64,000 nt of DNA from Mytilus edulis. Its lineage: Eukaryota; Mollusca; Bivalvia; Mytilida; Mytilidae. The DNA lies in contig NC_092351.1 in assembly GCF_963676685.1 (NCBI RefSeq), forward strand, positions 41,654,733 through 41,718,732, written 5' to 3'. The translations under genes were made by a program, and so were the position numbers. The notes under the pieces were generated by a model. The model did no database searches. It was not told where the DNA came from and saw only the letters and a program-made list of their open reading frames with translations. Below are positions 1 through 11,301 of the stretch, in pieces (position 1 is the stretch's first letter; every line of letters begins with the position of its first letter).

Positions 1-1640
1 GATTAAAATACTACAATAAGGAACAATGTGACAATGATTATATTTAGTAGTGATAACCCTGTAATTATGACCCGTGTATATAGCAAAATCCTAAATACAC
101 CGTTTGGTCGTGCGCCTGTCAAATGCGGAACGTACAAATAAGCTAATAGGTAACAGGCGAATATACTATTGGTATCGGTATCGGATTCGACCCGAAACTT
201 GTTAATTATTGGCAATATCAATTATGTGGAAAACAAAAGGGTCTGGAGTGGTGTAATTTTTAATCAATAGCATTGTCCTATATTAGATATATACACAATG
301 GTGCATAATTCTGGCACATGAATGTTTGACTTTTCCTTTAAACCGAAAGTATAAACCAATTTCGAGAAATTTTACAATCATTTAATGTTTATTTTTTTAT
401 CATATATTTCAAATGAGCAACATAGATATTTAAATATCTAAGAAGGAACAGAGAAACATAATTTCCCTTCGAAAATACGGTACTATACCCAATTGAGAAG
501 ACACACATTTTCAATTAATTTAGATCACAAGTACCTCTAAACAACGACAGCATCTGATTACCCTTGAGGCATAAATATATTGAATTCTTTAACGACAACA
601 CAGTTATTTAGTTCCAAAGAATTAATGTTGAATGCACTTATGTCTTTTACTATAGAGTTGAAAAGTAATGGGTCAGTGTATGAATTAAGTGCGACCTTAC
701 AGCGTTTGTAAAGAAGGACATGTTAATGGCCCAGAAATGATGCATGACCCTATGTTTTTATTTTTTCATAAGGATTGGGCTACATTCGTTCTTAAATGGA
801 TAATATATGAAGGCATCTGATTTTAAAAGGTACACTAGATATTACAATTTCAGTAATAGGTTTACAATAACATCAATTGGAGATGTTTTACTGAACTTAC
901 CCACTTTGGTGTTCAATAAACCGTATAGTTCTTTTCATTGAAATAATAAGTCATCTTTCTTTTATAATGCTGGAACAATTTCTCTTTAAATTCGGAATAA
1001 AAACCTATGTCGTCGCTTGAATGTCTTAATCAAGACGTCTCTTGGGCGCACCTGAAGTAACGTTTAAGTTAAGGATTTAAGGCCCTGGTGGAAACCTTTC
1101 GGCTAAACGATCGACCCAGCAGGACCCTGTCGTCGCTATGATATTTAATCTTCGCATTTATTTTTTACTATTGCCGACTTTGAACAAATAATAGAAGCAT
1201 ACATTTTTTCTATTTTAAATTAGGTTAATCCATCTGCTGTACGTTCATCTTGTGTCTCCTTTATTAATTTTTCAACTATAAATTGGCAAATATTCTAACA
1301 TGTTGAAATATCAAGGACGATTGAATAGATTGGTAAGTGCTTGTCATGTAATTTTAAATAACAAATCAAAACACTATTTGTTAATTTTTTTATTTCTTAT
1401 AAACCACACACATGAAATATATATAACACAATGAATAATTGGCTTTTACAAGATATATGTTATGCAGAATTATTTAGTAAGCATTTTCCTATTTTGGCTG
1501 GATGCGTTGTCGATATTAATAAGAGGGGTGCATATAATGATATATTCTCGGAGTATTATTGATTATTAATGATTGATATGTTGTTAGTTTTTTTAGTAAA
1601 ATTTACTACATTTATCAGAAAAACTTGACGTCAATCAACC
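1..1640. other. Unassigned AT-rich sequence
   Basis: No coding region, RNA gene or repeat that I recognise. Only very short open frames occur. I searched it for the start of the gypsy element's 5' LTR (motif TGTTGTGAA or its end TTCACAACA) and did not find it. Confidence 0.5.
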
Positions 1641-1959
1641 AAATCTTGACGTTTATATAAACCATGAACAGGAGACCAAGATTTGGTGACCATTATCAGA
1701 AAAAAAACTCCAGACATATTATTTTGTACAGTAGATACGTTCATATTACAATAATTTCAACCTTTAAAACCATCATGCAAACATTTAATGAGTCAGCGCT
1801 TGTTCAAAGAACGTCTACTTCAATCCTTTTTCGTAGAAAGTTTACCGGAGGTATCTTACACCTTCTGGCAAATACTCAGTGTCTTCCTCAAAGGATGGAC
1901 AGGAGATAGATTGTAGTTCCTGACGTCGTGTATACTTTTATTAACTTACCAGTTTACCC

Positions 1960-2493
1960 TTAATTTTCGTATGTACTGTTCTATATATAAAAAGAAGATG
2001 ATGTATGATGCTATAAGCAAGCAGCCAAAATCTATTGGTGAAGCTTTGAATATGGTCATGTTGCATGAGAGCTGTAGATCTATCTAGGAGTGGTAAAAAC
2101 CGTAAAACCTCAATACGAGAAGTACAGTTCGATAGCCAGTGTGGAGAAAATGATATCAGAAGGTTACACCAAAAACAATACGTAACTGAAGAAAGACTTA
2201 ACCAGTTTGGCAGAGAACTCAAAGATTCTATTATTGAGGGAATGTCTAATTTAAATAAGAAAATGCCTAGTTTGCCAAGTACTAACAGTAATAATTACCA
2301 GCAGTCCAATTACGCAAAGAAAACGGAAAGTAATAACAATAGGTGTTATAATTGCAATGGCATTGGTCATTACAGACGTAATTGTCCATCAAAACAAGAT
2401 AAATGGGAACCTAAGGGAAATAGCCATTATGGAGAAAATCAACAAAGAGATGCATATGCACCAGTCAAAACACCTTTCAATCCTTTACACTAG
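1960..2493 (+). pseudogene. gag: gag fragment with CCHC zinc knuckle
   Basis: C-terminal part of a retrotransposon Gag (nucleocapsid). The clear landmark is one CCHC knuckle at 2344-2385 with spacing C-x2-C-x4-H-x4-C, followed by a basic, asparagine- and glutamine-rich tail to the stop at 2491-2493. An open frame from 2065 covers 142 residues. Upstream, gag-like residues continue from about 1960 in another frame, so there is at least one frameshift. The matrix/capsid part is missing or unrecognisable. The knuckle binds RNA in this family; here it is a relic. Confidence 0.75.
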
Positions 2494-2501
2494 AAAGGGC
2501 T

Positions 2502-3530
2502 GTGCCTATATGCCAAGCCATAGCCCCAAAGAGTAATGAAGTAATTATTGAGAAAAGACAACAATCTATTCAAAAGAAGGAGATTGAAAGTTCAGAAGGT
2601 TTAGGCCCTTCAAGCAGTGATGTTAAAATTATCAGTAAGAAATCAGACCAATGTAGTAAGAATGAACATATTGAAAAACCAGTTTTGTCCAGAGTTGATG
2701 CTGTGAATCAGTATAGAGATGATATGAATGAGAAAACTATTGCTTTAACTTCTGGAATTTTACAAGAGAAACACTTTGAAGACAACGAATCCTCTGATGA
2801 TAGTGTTGATGGAGAAAATAGTATATGTATTGACAAAGTTGAATCAGCAGTTATTCAAACGTCTGTTAGAATAAATGATTATGTGTTAAAAGCGTTAATT
2901 GACACAGGTGCGGAGGTCACTGTGCTCAATGAAAAGGTTTATAGGAACCTTGCAAAAGAACATCATCTTGAGTTGAAGACAGCAACGCGTGGATTGTTAG
3001 TAGCTGAAGGGGGAAAAAAGATGTCAGCAACTGGTATTACAGAGACAGAAATGAGTTAAGGACTATTGGCCAGTATACGTAGCTCCTATAAATGAAATTT
3101 GCTTCTTGGTTGTGATATTATTTATGAAATGGACATCACGGTAAATACAAAACGTGGAATTCAAATAAAAGACATTTGGTATCCATGTGAAGTAAAGAGA
3201 AGAGAAAATAAAGTATTAAGAATTGTTCTTCATAAGAGCATTTCCATAAAATCTCAATCGGAGATGATTATACAAATACCAGTACCAGATACAGAGATAT
3301 TTGGAAGTAATTTTGCCTTGTTTGATCCAGTAATTTACGACAATCGCAAAATTCTTGCTGGGAAAGGATTGGTTTCTACACAAATACTGTCTTTACCAGT
3401 GCGATTCATAAATTTGGAAAATAGTCCATTGAAAATTAAAGAAGGTACTTTAATAGGAACTCTGGAAACTGTCGATGAAGTGACAGACTTTGTTGGTGTC
3501 ACAAATGACGAAAATACCCAAAATTTGTAG
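2502..3530 (+). pseudogene. Retropepsin (aspartic protease) region of gypsy pol
   Basis: An open frame at 2502-3059 begins with an acidic/lysine-rich linker and ends in a retropepsin N-terminal half with the active-site triad D-T-G-A near 2900-2912 (context LIDTGAEVTVLN). The frame stops at 3059. The second half resumes at 3099 with the LLGCDI motif, the usual C-terminal protease signature, and continues as a linker to 3530. The protease is therefore broken between the active site and the second-half motif. In intact elements it cleaves the Gag-Pol polyprotein. Confidence 0.7.
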
Positions 3531-3553
3531 ATTGTATGATCCCGTAAAAACAC

Positions 3554-4076
3554 ATGACACATCTGAAAACATTTTTTACATCATCAAGAGAAAACAAAGT
3601 AGATGAATTTTGTTTAGAACTCCCAGAATATTTAAAAGAATTATTTCAGAACAGCTGTAAAAACATCAAAAGCAACACTGCAAAGAAAACACTAGCAGAC
3701 GTTTTCGTAAAACACAAAGATGCCTTCGCTAAATCGAAAACAGAACTTGGATCGTGTTCAGTGCATAAACACAGAATAGACACAGCACATGCAGCACCAT
3801 TCCGCCAACCTTTACGAAGGACACCACAAGCTTTCGAAAAGGAGGAAGAAAAGTATTTAAGAGACCAAATAGAAACTGGAGTCGTTAGACCATCTTCATC
3901 TGCCTGGTCATCACCTGTGGTTTTAGTCCGTAAGAAGGATGGTACTGTCAGGTGGTGTGTTGACTATAGGAAAGTAAATGATTTGACCATAAAGGACGCG
4001 TATCCATTGCCAAGAATCGATATGTGCCTTGACTGTCTGTCATCTGCAAAGATATTTTCCTGTTTTGACCTTCAAA
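3554..4076 (+). pseudogene. pol: Reverse transcriptase N-terminal half (gypsy pol), interrupted
   Basis: Fingers and first palm motifs of a Ty3/gypsy RT: a HRIDT-like entry, then SSAWSSPVVLVRKKDGT (about 3897-3945), RWCVDYRKVN and PLPRID. It ends with FSCFDLQ at 4056-4076, the motif carrying the first catalytic aspartate. The next expected residues, SGYWQ, are found 2.4 kb downstream at 6475, so the gene was split by an insertion after 4076. Confidence 0.9.
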
Positions 4077-4079
4077 AAA

Positions 4080-4485
4080 AGTAAAATCACAAAAATACTG
4101 AACTCAGAGGAAAATCAATTCGGAAAGTCCATAATCACATGGCAAATTCAAATAACAAAACGCATCAAAATCGAATGGACAAGAACTGTCATATTCCTGA
4201 CTTGGTACAGGCATTTTCAAATGTAGAAAATGGTGGATTGAACCTGGTTTTATAGCTAGCTAAACCTCTCACTTGTATGCCAGTCGCATCAAATTCCATT
4301 ATATTGTCACCGATGCGTGAACAAAACAAACAGACACAATAGGTAAAAATGTCAAAAATAGGGGTACAGCAGTCAACATTGTGTTATCATCTTAATCACT
4401 ATAAAAACAACAAATGTAACGAAGAAGCACAAAAAGGCATACATCAAATTAACATCCTCATTTTGATTATATTATACAATTTTAT
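4080..4485 (+). repeat. Dispersed repeat, family 'AAAATACTGAACTC'
   Basis: About 200 bp at the start of this block (4081-4290) aligns by eye with 41203-41390: shared landmarks are CAAAAATACTG, GTCATATTCCTGACTTGGTA, ATGGTGGATT and TTTTATAGCT. I recognise it as an abundant mussel repeat, class unknown. The copy continues to 4485 with the CAGTCAACATTGTGTTATC landmark. Confidence 0.7.
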
Positions 4486-4943
4486 GGAAGTACACCACTA
4501 ATTCATGGTCCCATTGCTTTCTATGTTAAATTCCTCCGTTTCAAGAAGGAACACCTCTTTTGTTTTAAGTTCAAATAAAGTGGCAATCATTGCATTTCAA
4601 AGCAACACTTTATGGTGTCTCCTACTGAAAAAATCAACATACCTTACATGGCTCATAAGAAAGAACTGGTTCCCGGAACTTCGGATGTACCAGAACAGGT
4701 ACTTCAAATCTGACAAACAGACAAAATGAACCCTCTTTTTAAAATTTGATGCAGTTTTTTTAATATTTATAATTAAAAGTCCAAAAGTGTTATACAATGA
4801 TCACCAGTCCTTCAGCTTTCATTTCATACCAAAAATACTTAAATATTCTACATATTTTGGAAGTTACACTCATGCGTAGGAAGTATTTTGTGTTAAATAT
4901 GTACTACTTTCTGGTATGTGCTTTCTGGCCAGGCCTAAATTAG
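4486..4943 (+). repeat. Long direct repeat, copy 1
   Basis: Nearly identical to 5830-6256. Both begin GGAAGTACACC and end near TTTCTGGCCAGGCCT. Copy 1 carries an extra ~31 bp (about 4696-4726) that copy 2 lacks. Open frames inside (for example 4505-4729) are short, are repeated in copy 2 and resemble no protein I know. Confidence 0.9.
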
Positions 4944-5829
4944 TTGTTTTACACCTATAACAGAACCTAACCTGCTATATTGACCTGAGCATTACTTTAT
5001 TTCATTCTATGATCTATTTCAAGCAATAAAAAACATATAAAGCTTTAGTCCAAATACTATTTTTCTAATTTTAAGCTCAAATTGGACTGGTAGTAACATA
5101 TGGGTTATTCAAAGAAAACTGCATATGGATATTACCAATGGCAATTATACTTTTTTTATTCTCAATATCATTGTTTTATGTATTAATTTCTATTAGGAAA
5201 GATATGTGCTTACCAAAAGTCATTTATTTATCAGAGGTTCTTCATTAAATAAAAATATATTAGTCCAAACTTAGGACATAAATGAGAAAATTGTCCCCCC
5301 TTTTTTCTTTAAATAGGAAAATTGCTTTTGTTTTGTATAAACCATAATTCTGTGGTTAAACATAGATTATTAAGAGCAATTTATATATCACTCAGCTAGA
5401 TAACTTGCTAAACTGGTTCAAAATTGCATGTACATTGAGATTTTAGAATTCTTATATGAGTATATACCATATGCCTAGATTGTAAAAGGCTACCATAAGA
5501 AAAACAATAAAACTTGAAAAATCATATGATTATTTTGACCAAGAGCTATTTTGTACCATACACAAGTCATAAAATGCATGTTTTATTGATTTCAATCACA
5601 AAAAACGCAAAAATAAGAATTTTGAGTCAAGTTTTAACTGCATGCATGGTGTATGACCATAAAAGGCTAAAATACATGAAATGCCAATTAAAACGCTTAA
5701 ATTTCACATAAACAGGATGGTTCACCAAAAAAAGATGATTCAACATGATAACTAACATCAAATTTGACTTATTTTCATTGGAATAGGTACAACTTCTAAA
5801 AAATGGATTTCTGATGATTCTCTGTAATA

Positions 5830-6256
5830 GGAAGTACACCCCTAATTCATGGTCCCATTGCTTTCTATGTTAAATTCCTCCGTTTCAAGAAGGAACACCT
5901 CTTTTGTTTTAAGTTCAAATAAAGTGGCAATCATTGCATTTCAAAGCAACACTTTATGGTGTCTTCTACTGAAAAAATCAACATACCTTACATGGCATAT
6001 AAGAAAGAACTGGTTCCCGGAACTTCGGATGTACCAGAACTGAACCCTCTTTTTAAAATTTGATGCAATTTTTTTAATATTTATAATTAAAAGTCCAAAA
6101 GTGTTATAAAATGATCACCAGTCCTTCAGCTTTCATTTCATACCAAAAATACTTAAATATTCTACATATTTTGGAAGTTACACTCATGCGTAAGAACTAT
6201 TTTGTGTTAAATATGTACTACTTTCTGGTATGTGCTTTCTGGCCAGGCCTTAATTA
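5830..6256 (+). repeat. Long direct repeat, copy 2
   Basis: Second copy of 4486-4943, 1,344 bp downstream and in the same orientation. The few substitutions suggest a recent duplication, or that the two mark the ends or units of a composite repeat. Intervening sequence 4944-5829 is unrecognised. Confidence 0.9.
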
Positions 6257-6474
6257 TTGGTGTTACACCTTATCTGTCTATGTAAAATGCACCCATCAAG
6301 GAAGGAGGGTTTTGAGTACTGGTGTAAAAATGCGCGTTTGAAATTCGCACAGGTAGACATGAAATAATTTTGCCGTTCAAAGTATGACGGGATGCATAAA
6401 TACAGTCACGCAAAATAGATATAACAAAAACTGACTGACTTAACAGTTAAAGTAATAATAATAAATAAAATAAT

Positions 6475-6945
6475 AGTGGATATTGGCAGATAGAGCTGAA
6501 TCAAAAAGACCGCGAGAAGACAGCATTTACAACAAAATATGGGCTGTTTGAATACACCAAGATGCCTTTTGGTTTATGTAATGCTCCGAGTACTTTTCAA
6601 AGATGCATGGAATTAGTATATACTGGACTTCAATGGAAAACACTTTTAATATATTTAGATGACATCATTATATACAGCTCCAATTTAGAAGACCACTTCA
6701 AACAATTAGACGAAGTTTTAAATAGACTTAGAGAAGTTGGACTGAAATTGAAACTTTCTAAATGTGACCTTTTGGAAACCAGAAGTACTGTTGGTCAAGA
6801 TGAAATAAAACCGAATCCAAAATTTCAGAATCTATTTCAAGTTGGAAGATTCCCGAAAATGTCAAAGAAGTTCAACAATTTCTTGGTCTTTGCAACTACT
6901 ATAGGCGCTTTATTTTACAATTTAGTGAAATTGCATTACCGCTGA
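6475..6945 (+). pseudogene. pol: Reverse transcriptase C-terminal half (gypsy pol)
   Basis: Resumes with SGYWQIEL at 6475, then MPFGLCNAPSTFQR (6562-6603) and the catalytic box YLDD (about 6652-6663), followed by the thumb region. A frameshift near 6790 breaks the thumb/connection. Together with 3554-4076 this makes a nearly complete RT domain, so the insertion between them came after the element had integrated. Confidence 0.9.
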
Positions 6946-7751
6946 CTCAGCTCACAGGGAAAAATGTCAAGTTTGTATGGACAAAAGATTGTGAAGCAGC
7001 TTTCACCCAACTAAAGAATGCTTTAATCTCAACACCAGTCTTAGCATATCCAAATCCACAGTTACCATTCATTTTGGATACAGATGCATCTAATGTAGGC
7101 ATAGGAGCAGTTTTGTCAACCTTTTGTGCAAGATGGACAAAAAAAAAAGCCATTGCCTTTGGTTCAAAGAAATTAAATAAAGCACAGCAACGTTATAATG
7201 TCACGAGTAGAGAACTTCTGGCAGTAATCACATTTGTCCATCAGTTTAGACATTTTCTCCTAGGGAACAAGTGTTTACTACGAACTGACCACAGTTCACT
7301 AAGATGGCTGTTCAATTTTAAAGATCCCCAAGGCCAGTTAGCCAGATGGCACGAAGTTTTGTCTCAATACAATTTTGTCATTCAACAATGGGCTGGAATA
7401 AAACACACCAATGCCGATGCACTGTCAAGAAAAGACTTTGTTTCTTTTCCGGTACACGAAGACAAAACAGATGACTGGACTGAGTTCCATGATAAAGTAG
7501 ACAATATCAAAGACATTGGAAGAACTAGTGAATCAATTCGTGCAGTAACACGAAGTAGTACTAAACAAGCAAGAAAACCTGCCAACTGGTTACAAAAGTA
7601 TACTGCTTCTGAAATGAAAGAACTGCAGAGGAAAGACAATGATATTGGCCCTTTATTTACATGGAAGGAGTCAAAAGAACCAACAACAAGAGAACAGGTT
7701 GCTAGATTTAGTCCTGTCACAAGGAAATATTGGCTTAACTGGAAGATATAA
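6946..7751 (+). pseudogene. pol: RNase H domain of gypsy pol
   Basis: Ty3-type RNase H. FILDTDASN near 7065-7090 carries the first catalytic aspartate; SRELLAV supplies the glutamate; RTDHSSLRWL supplies a further aspartate; NADALSR closes the domain near 7430. The open frame 7074-7751 continues into the tether before integrase. The upstream connection region (6946-7073) is out of frame with the RT because of a frameshift. Confidence 0.88.
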
Positions 7752-8736
7752 AGCAACATATCAGACAGTGTCCATCATGTTGTAAACTTCGGAAAACAAT
7801 CAATAATAACCATGCAGCTTTGCCGAATTATCATGTTGGATATCCAATGGACAGAGTAGCGTTGGATGTCATGGGACCATTTCCCAAATCCTAAAATGGC
7901 AATCGGTTTATATTAGTGATCGGTGATCACTTTACCAGATGGATGGAATTGTATCCATTGCCTAACCAATATTCCCATATCGTTGCCGAGAAACTTGTTA
8001 ATAAGTTCGTTTCTAGATTCGGAATTCCGCTTGAAATCCATACTGATCAAGGGACTAATTTTCAAAGCAATTTATTCCAAGAATTGTGTAGGCTCCTTGA
8101 TATCCATAAAACGAAATCAACCCCTTTTCACCCATCATCTAATGGCCTAATTGAAAAATTTAACCAAACTTTAGGAAAAATGATTAAATCGTATGTAGAT
8201 GAAAACAAAAGAAAATGGGATTTCTATATTCCAATATTAATGAGTGCATACATAAGTACTGTACATCCCTCGACTGGTTTTAGTCCAAATAAATTAGTGT
8301 TAGGACGAGAAGTGAATCTACCTTATGAGTAACTATATCCATAATGCCCAGAAACCTGTAAATGAATACGTTGATGATTTGAAAGTTCATATGGAAGATA
8401 TATACCATGAAATCGAGAAAATCTTAAACAGTCAGGGGAAAAGCAAAAACGAGACCATGACACGAGAATAATTGATAAATCATTTTTAGTTGGATCGCTT
8501 GTATTTAGGAAGAAACCATTTTTTTTTAAAAGCTTGAAAGTCCATGGAGGGGTCCATTTGTAGTTATTAAACAACTTAGTCCTGTAGTTTATCAAATCAG
8601 AGATTCCAGAAAAAGTTTTAATATCCATTTTGATAACCTTAGAGCATATGAATCTTCTGTTTTTCCATCTTGGGTTAAAAAAGAAAAGAATCAGTTTTTG
8701 TCCATGTAGCTGATTTACTTGTTCAACACTTTTCAT
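7752..8736 (+). pseudogene. pol: Integrase of gypsy pol, frameshifted
   Basis: Part of the zinc-binding region (QCPSCC, about 7770) is followed by the catalytic core. DVMGP (about 7867) carries the first Asp; HTDQGTNF (about 8037-8062) the second; SNGLIEKFNQ (about 8138-8168) the Glu. The open frame is 7916-8332. The C-terminal part (8333-8710) is recognisable in shifted frames, including a GPY/F-like module (PVVYQIRDSRK). Stops at about 7893 and after 8332 show decay. Confidence 0.88.
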
Positions 8737-8780
8737 AGTAAACGATACTTACCATGTGTTTTGTATTCTGTTTATTGCAG

Positions 8781-9390
8781 ATGGAAGATGAAAATGACCA
8801 AGCCACCTTTAACTATAGGAAATGTGGAGATGAGATGAAATCATTAAAAGAAGCCATCTGGCATGTTCAATTTAATCACACAACATATAACAACTGTCTT
8901 TATTTTTGTACCATATGCCATTTCAAATGTAACAGTTTAAACCGTTTGGAGAACCATGTAAAAAGAATATAAACTACATGCAAAATTAGCAGGTGATGTT
9001 CAAGATAGTCAAGATGATACATTTCTTAAGAAGAACACTGTGCCTTATAATGTTACATGGGGTAATCAGGGTACAGAAGATCTTGCCATCAACTATCCCG
9101 GGATCGTCATTGATGTGCAAGAAGAAGTTGTTGAAATTATAACAAACACAGAAACACCAATTAAAACCACAGATGCAGAGACTCAAACTGATAACATGGA
9201 AGATTTTGAAAAACAACTAAAGGATCAGAGAAAAGAGTTATTGAAACTTAGAGAGGAAGCAACATTTTGGAAGTCAAAGGTCCTTGCCATGAAGAGACAA
9301 CCAGAAGAGGACATAACCAAACCATCGCCACAGAAGAAGATACGACAGGGAAAAGAAAATAGGAAGAACAAAACAAAAGTCACCTGTTGA
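8781..9390 (+). pseudogene. Accessory zinc-finger / coiled-coil ORF of the gypsy element
   Basis: An extra ORF between integrase and the 3' LTR. The ATG at 8781 directly follows a strong 3' splice-site-like sequence (TTCTGTTTATTGCAG, 8766-8780), which suggests expression from a spliced subgenomic RNA. Residues 1-64 contain a C2H2-like finger (CTICHFKC then a pair of histidines). A +1 shift near 8960-8970 moves the frame; the rest (8967-9390) is acidic, then a glutamate/lysine-rich coiled-coil stretch with a basic tail (KKIRQGKENRKNK). Zinc finger plus coiled coil plus basic tail suggests a nucleic-acid-binding or structural protein. It is not an envelope: there is no signal peptide or membrane segment. 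Confidence 0.6.
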
Positions 9391-9660
9391 TAAAATGTAT
9401 AAATAAATTTGACAATGTTTGAACAATATATATTTATATGTTGATGATTTATTGCTAAATGATTTAAATGTGTTGATATTGCTATGTTTTAATTGTTATG
9501 AATATGCATTTACAGAAGAGGTGCTTTTTGAAATTTAGAAATTTTGCATATTGTGTATTTTTCATGTCGTTAATGTTGATGTTTTTTTACTGTAAATAAG
9601 GTACATATAGGTAATGTTTTAATTTCGAGGGCGAAATTATTTTTTGAAAAGGGGGGGCAG

Positions 9661-10205
9661 TGTTGTGAAAGTACAATTTACACGACGTACTGTTATATTT
9701 ATTCCCGTACTTTCACTTTCCCATTGTTGACGTCAACCTCCGCCAAGCAATTGTTTATATGGTTTTGAAGAGTGAAGCTGTTGTACACGTTGAAGAATAA
9801 TATTGGTATTTAACTTGTTACATATTTTATAAAAGGTAAACAGCATACATATTACACACTATAGTAATTTACTGATCTGCGCATCAGGTTCTAAATATAT
9901 ACTTTGCCCTATTTATAGATCGTAGTTTCCCCTGTTAAATAAAGCGTGATCGGCAATTCAAACACATTAACGTTGGTTGTTCATTTGTTGTTATTTATTC
10001 GCATATTCCTGTGTGAATAAACTGTGTTGTATATTTATTGTTTATTATAATAAAGTATTGTATTTCTACATGTTGTTTGCATAAAAACGTAACTGCCGTA
10101 TAAAGTTGTGGTAATTGTTTAATGAGACAAATACTTGTTGTGAAGCCCATGTATGATTTTACCCGCTCGGACCCGTTTGTTCTATAAATAAGTAAGTTCA
10201 CAACA
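9661..10205 (+). repeat. 3' LTR of the gypsy element (545 bp)
   Basis: Begins TGTTGTGAA and ends TTCACAACA, a perfect 9-bp inverted repeat with TG...CA termini. It is preceded directly by a polypurine tract (GAAAAGGGGGGGCAG, 9646-9660). AATAAA-like poly(A) signals lie inside (near 9938, 10015 and 10048). The base after the end is A; with the 5' end lost, no target-site duplication can be checked. Confidence 0.9.
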
Positions 10206-10234
10206 ATAAGCCTAAAGTCCTCATACAGTCTCTA

Positions 10235-10335
10235 TCAATGACCAAAGTCAGCTATGAAAGGCTCAGAAATCACAAATGTAAAACAATTCAAACGAGAAAA
10301 TTAACGGCCTAATTAATGTAAAAAAAATGTTGTGT
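10235..10335 (+). repeat. Fragment of SINE-like mussel repeat (family 'AAACGAGAAAA-TAACGGCCTAATT')
   Basis: Carries the family's 3' landmarks AATGACCAAAG, TCAGCTATGAAAGG, AAATGTAAAACAATTC and AACGGCCTAATT. Other copies lie at 15455-15645, 23440-23660 (minus), 26878-26990, 42395-42575 (minus) and 59665-59755. It is abundant in mussels by recognition. Confidence 0.75.
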
Positions 10336-11233
10336 TCATTTTGAGTATGATTCTTGACGTAGCCAATTTTTTTTTGTGCTTTTGACGTGTCGGATGCTGT
10401 AGTAGCCAGACGCGATTTTTTAATTTCATATACCGTTATGTCTTTACATTATTTTATTTGTACTTTTTCGGGAAAGCGTTTATGTCATTTTACTAGTATT
10501 TCACTATACTATATGTATTATTAAAAAATGATGATTTCCCAATTATTGTGTATTTGGTTATTAACCAATTTTTCAATATAGCAGAACTATCAAACAGTTC
10601 TCATACTAATGCGAGGTATAGCAAGCTTATTATAAACACAGGTATAACTCACTGTTTTCATTGGAGAATGTCTGTATAAAGTAAGGAATAATTAAAACAG
10701 CTATTTTTCAATTTGTTCCGTTGGTTGACATAGTGGGGAGTTTGATTGTGCTAGCTTTAAATGGACTGTCCCTTTTTTCTGCCTAAGAGTTCGGTATTTT
10801 TGTAAATACTTTGTCATAGACCAAAATACACCGCTTTACCTTACAATGATTTCAAAGACATTTGGCTTATAACAAACTAACAAACCCTTACCCTTAAATG
10901 ACTCCCATTAGTACTTGAATAATTATATAAATGACCCAAAAAAAAAAATGAAAATGCAATAATCAAAGATTTTCGTCACGATACATATTAAGATATAAAT
11001 AACAATAAAGATGAATCCAAATGGTGTTATCATCCGAAAAAAGTCGAAAAAATAAATGAAAAAACGTCCACTGTAGAATCAAGAACTTTAGTTTTATATT
11101 AAACGTAACTTTTAAAGTCGTTTCTTGTTATCCTTATATGATTCCATTTTGAAAATTAAATCGTCTCCTTTAGACACCGGCAGTTTCTCTTCAATCTTTT
11201 GTTTCCTTAAGTATTCCCTTCTGAATTATTAAA

Positions 11234-11301
11234 TCATAGTAGTGGGGTCTCATTTCTTTCAGAGATCTGAGGCACATTTCTTCCAAAACAATTATTTGTT
11301 C
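11234..11301 (-). CDS. Candidate last exon (cytoplasmic tail and stop) of the Ig receptor
   Basis: A very good acceptor (pyrimidine-rich, CTTCCGTTGCAG) precedes 11301. In the phase dictated by the transmembrane exon it encodes ~22 residues (ending RNETPLL) and a TGA at 11236-11234. In phase 0 the same acceptor would open a 36-residue frame to a stop at 11191. No tyrosine-based signalling motif is seen in the phase-matched tail. Confidence 0.4.

Larger units (their letters stand above)
4077..6474. mobile_element. Nested 2.4-kb insertion inside the gypsy RT
   Basis: The RT reading breaks off after 4076 and resumes at 6475 with no loss of conserved residues, so this block was inserted into the RT. 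The first ~410 bp (4080-4485) are a copy of a dispersed repeat also seen at 41203-41390. The middle holds two long direct repeats (4486-4943 and 5830-6256). The last ~210 bp (6257-6474) may be the other end of the outer repeat. No transposase or RT is encoded. No clear target-site duplication was identified. Confidence 0.75.
1960..10205 (+). mobile_element. Ty3/gypsy LTR retrotransposon, 5'-truncated and decayed
   Basis: Domains run in the usual gypsy order: gag zinc knuckle, retropepsin, RT, RNase H, integrase, then an accessory ORF and a 3' LTR at 9661-10205. Frames are interrupted by several stops and frameshifts. The RT is split by foreign DNA at 4077-6474. No matching 5' LTR is visible, and gag is recognisable only from about 1960, so the 5' end is truncated. 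Immediately after the LTR lies a fragment of a common dispersed repeat (from about 10235), a possible insertion target or neighbour. The element cannot be autonomous as read. Confidence 0.9.

Noticed and set aside
1..1660. 5' LTR of the first gypsy element
   Set aside because: Neither end motif of the 3' LTR is present upstream; the element is taken as 5'-truncated.
4505..4729. Duplicate short proteins encoded in the nested insertion (also at 5849-6043)
   Set aside because: Identical because the DNA is duplicated; short, no domain, inside a repeat.
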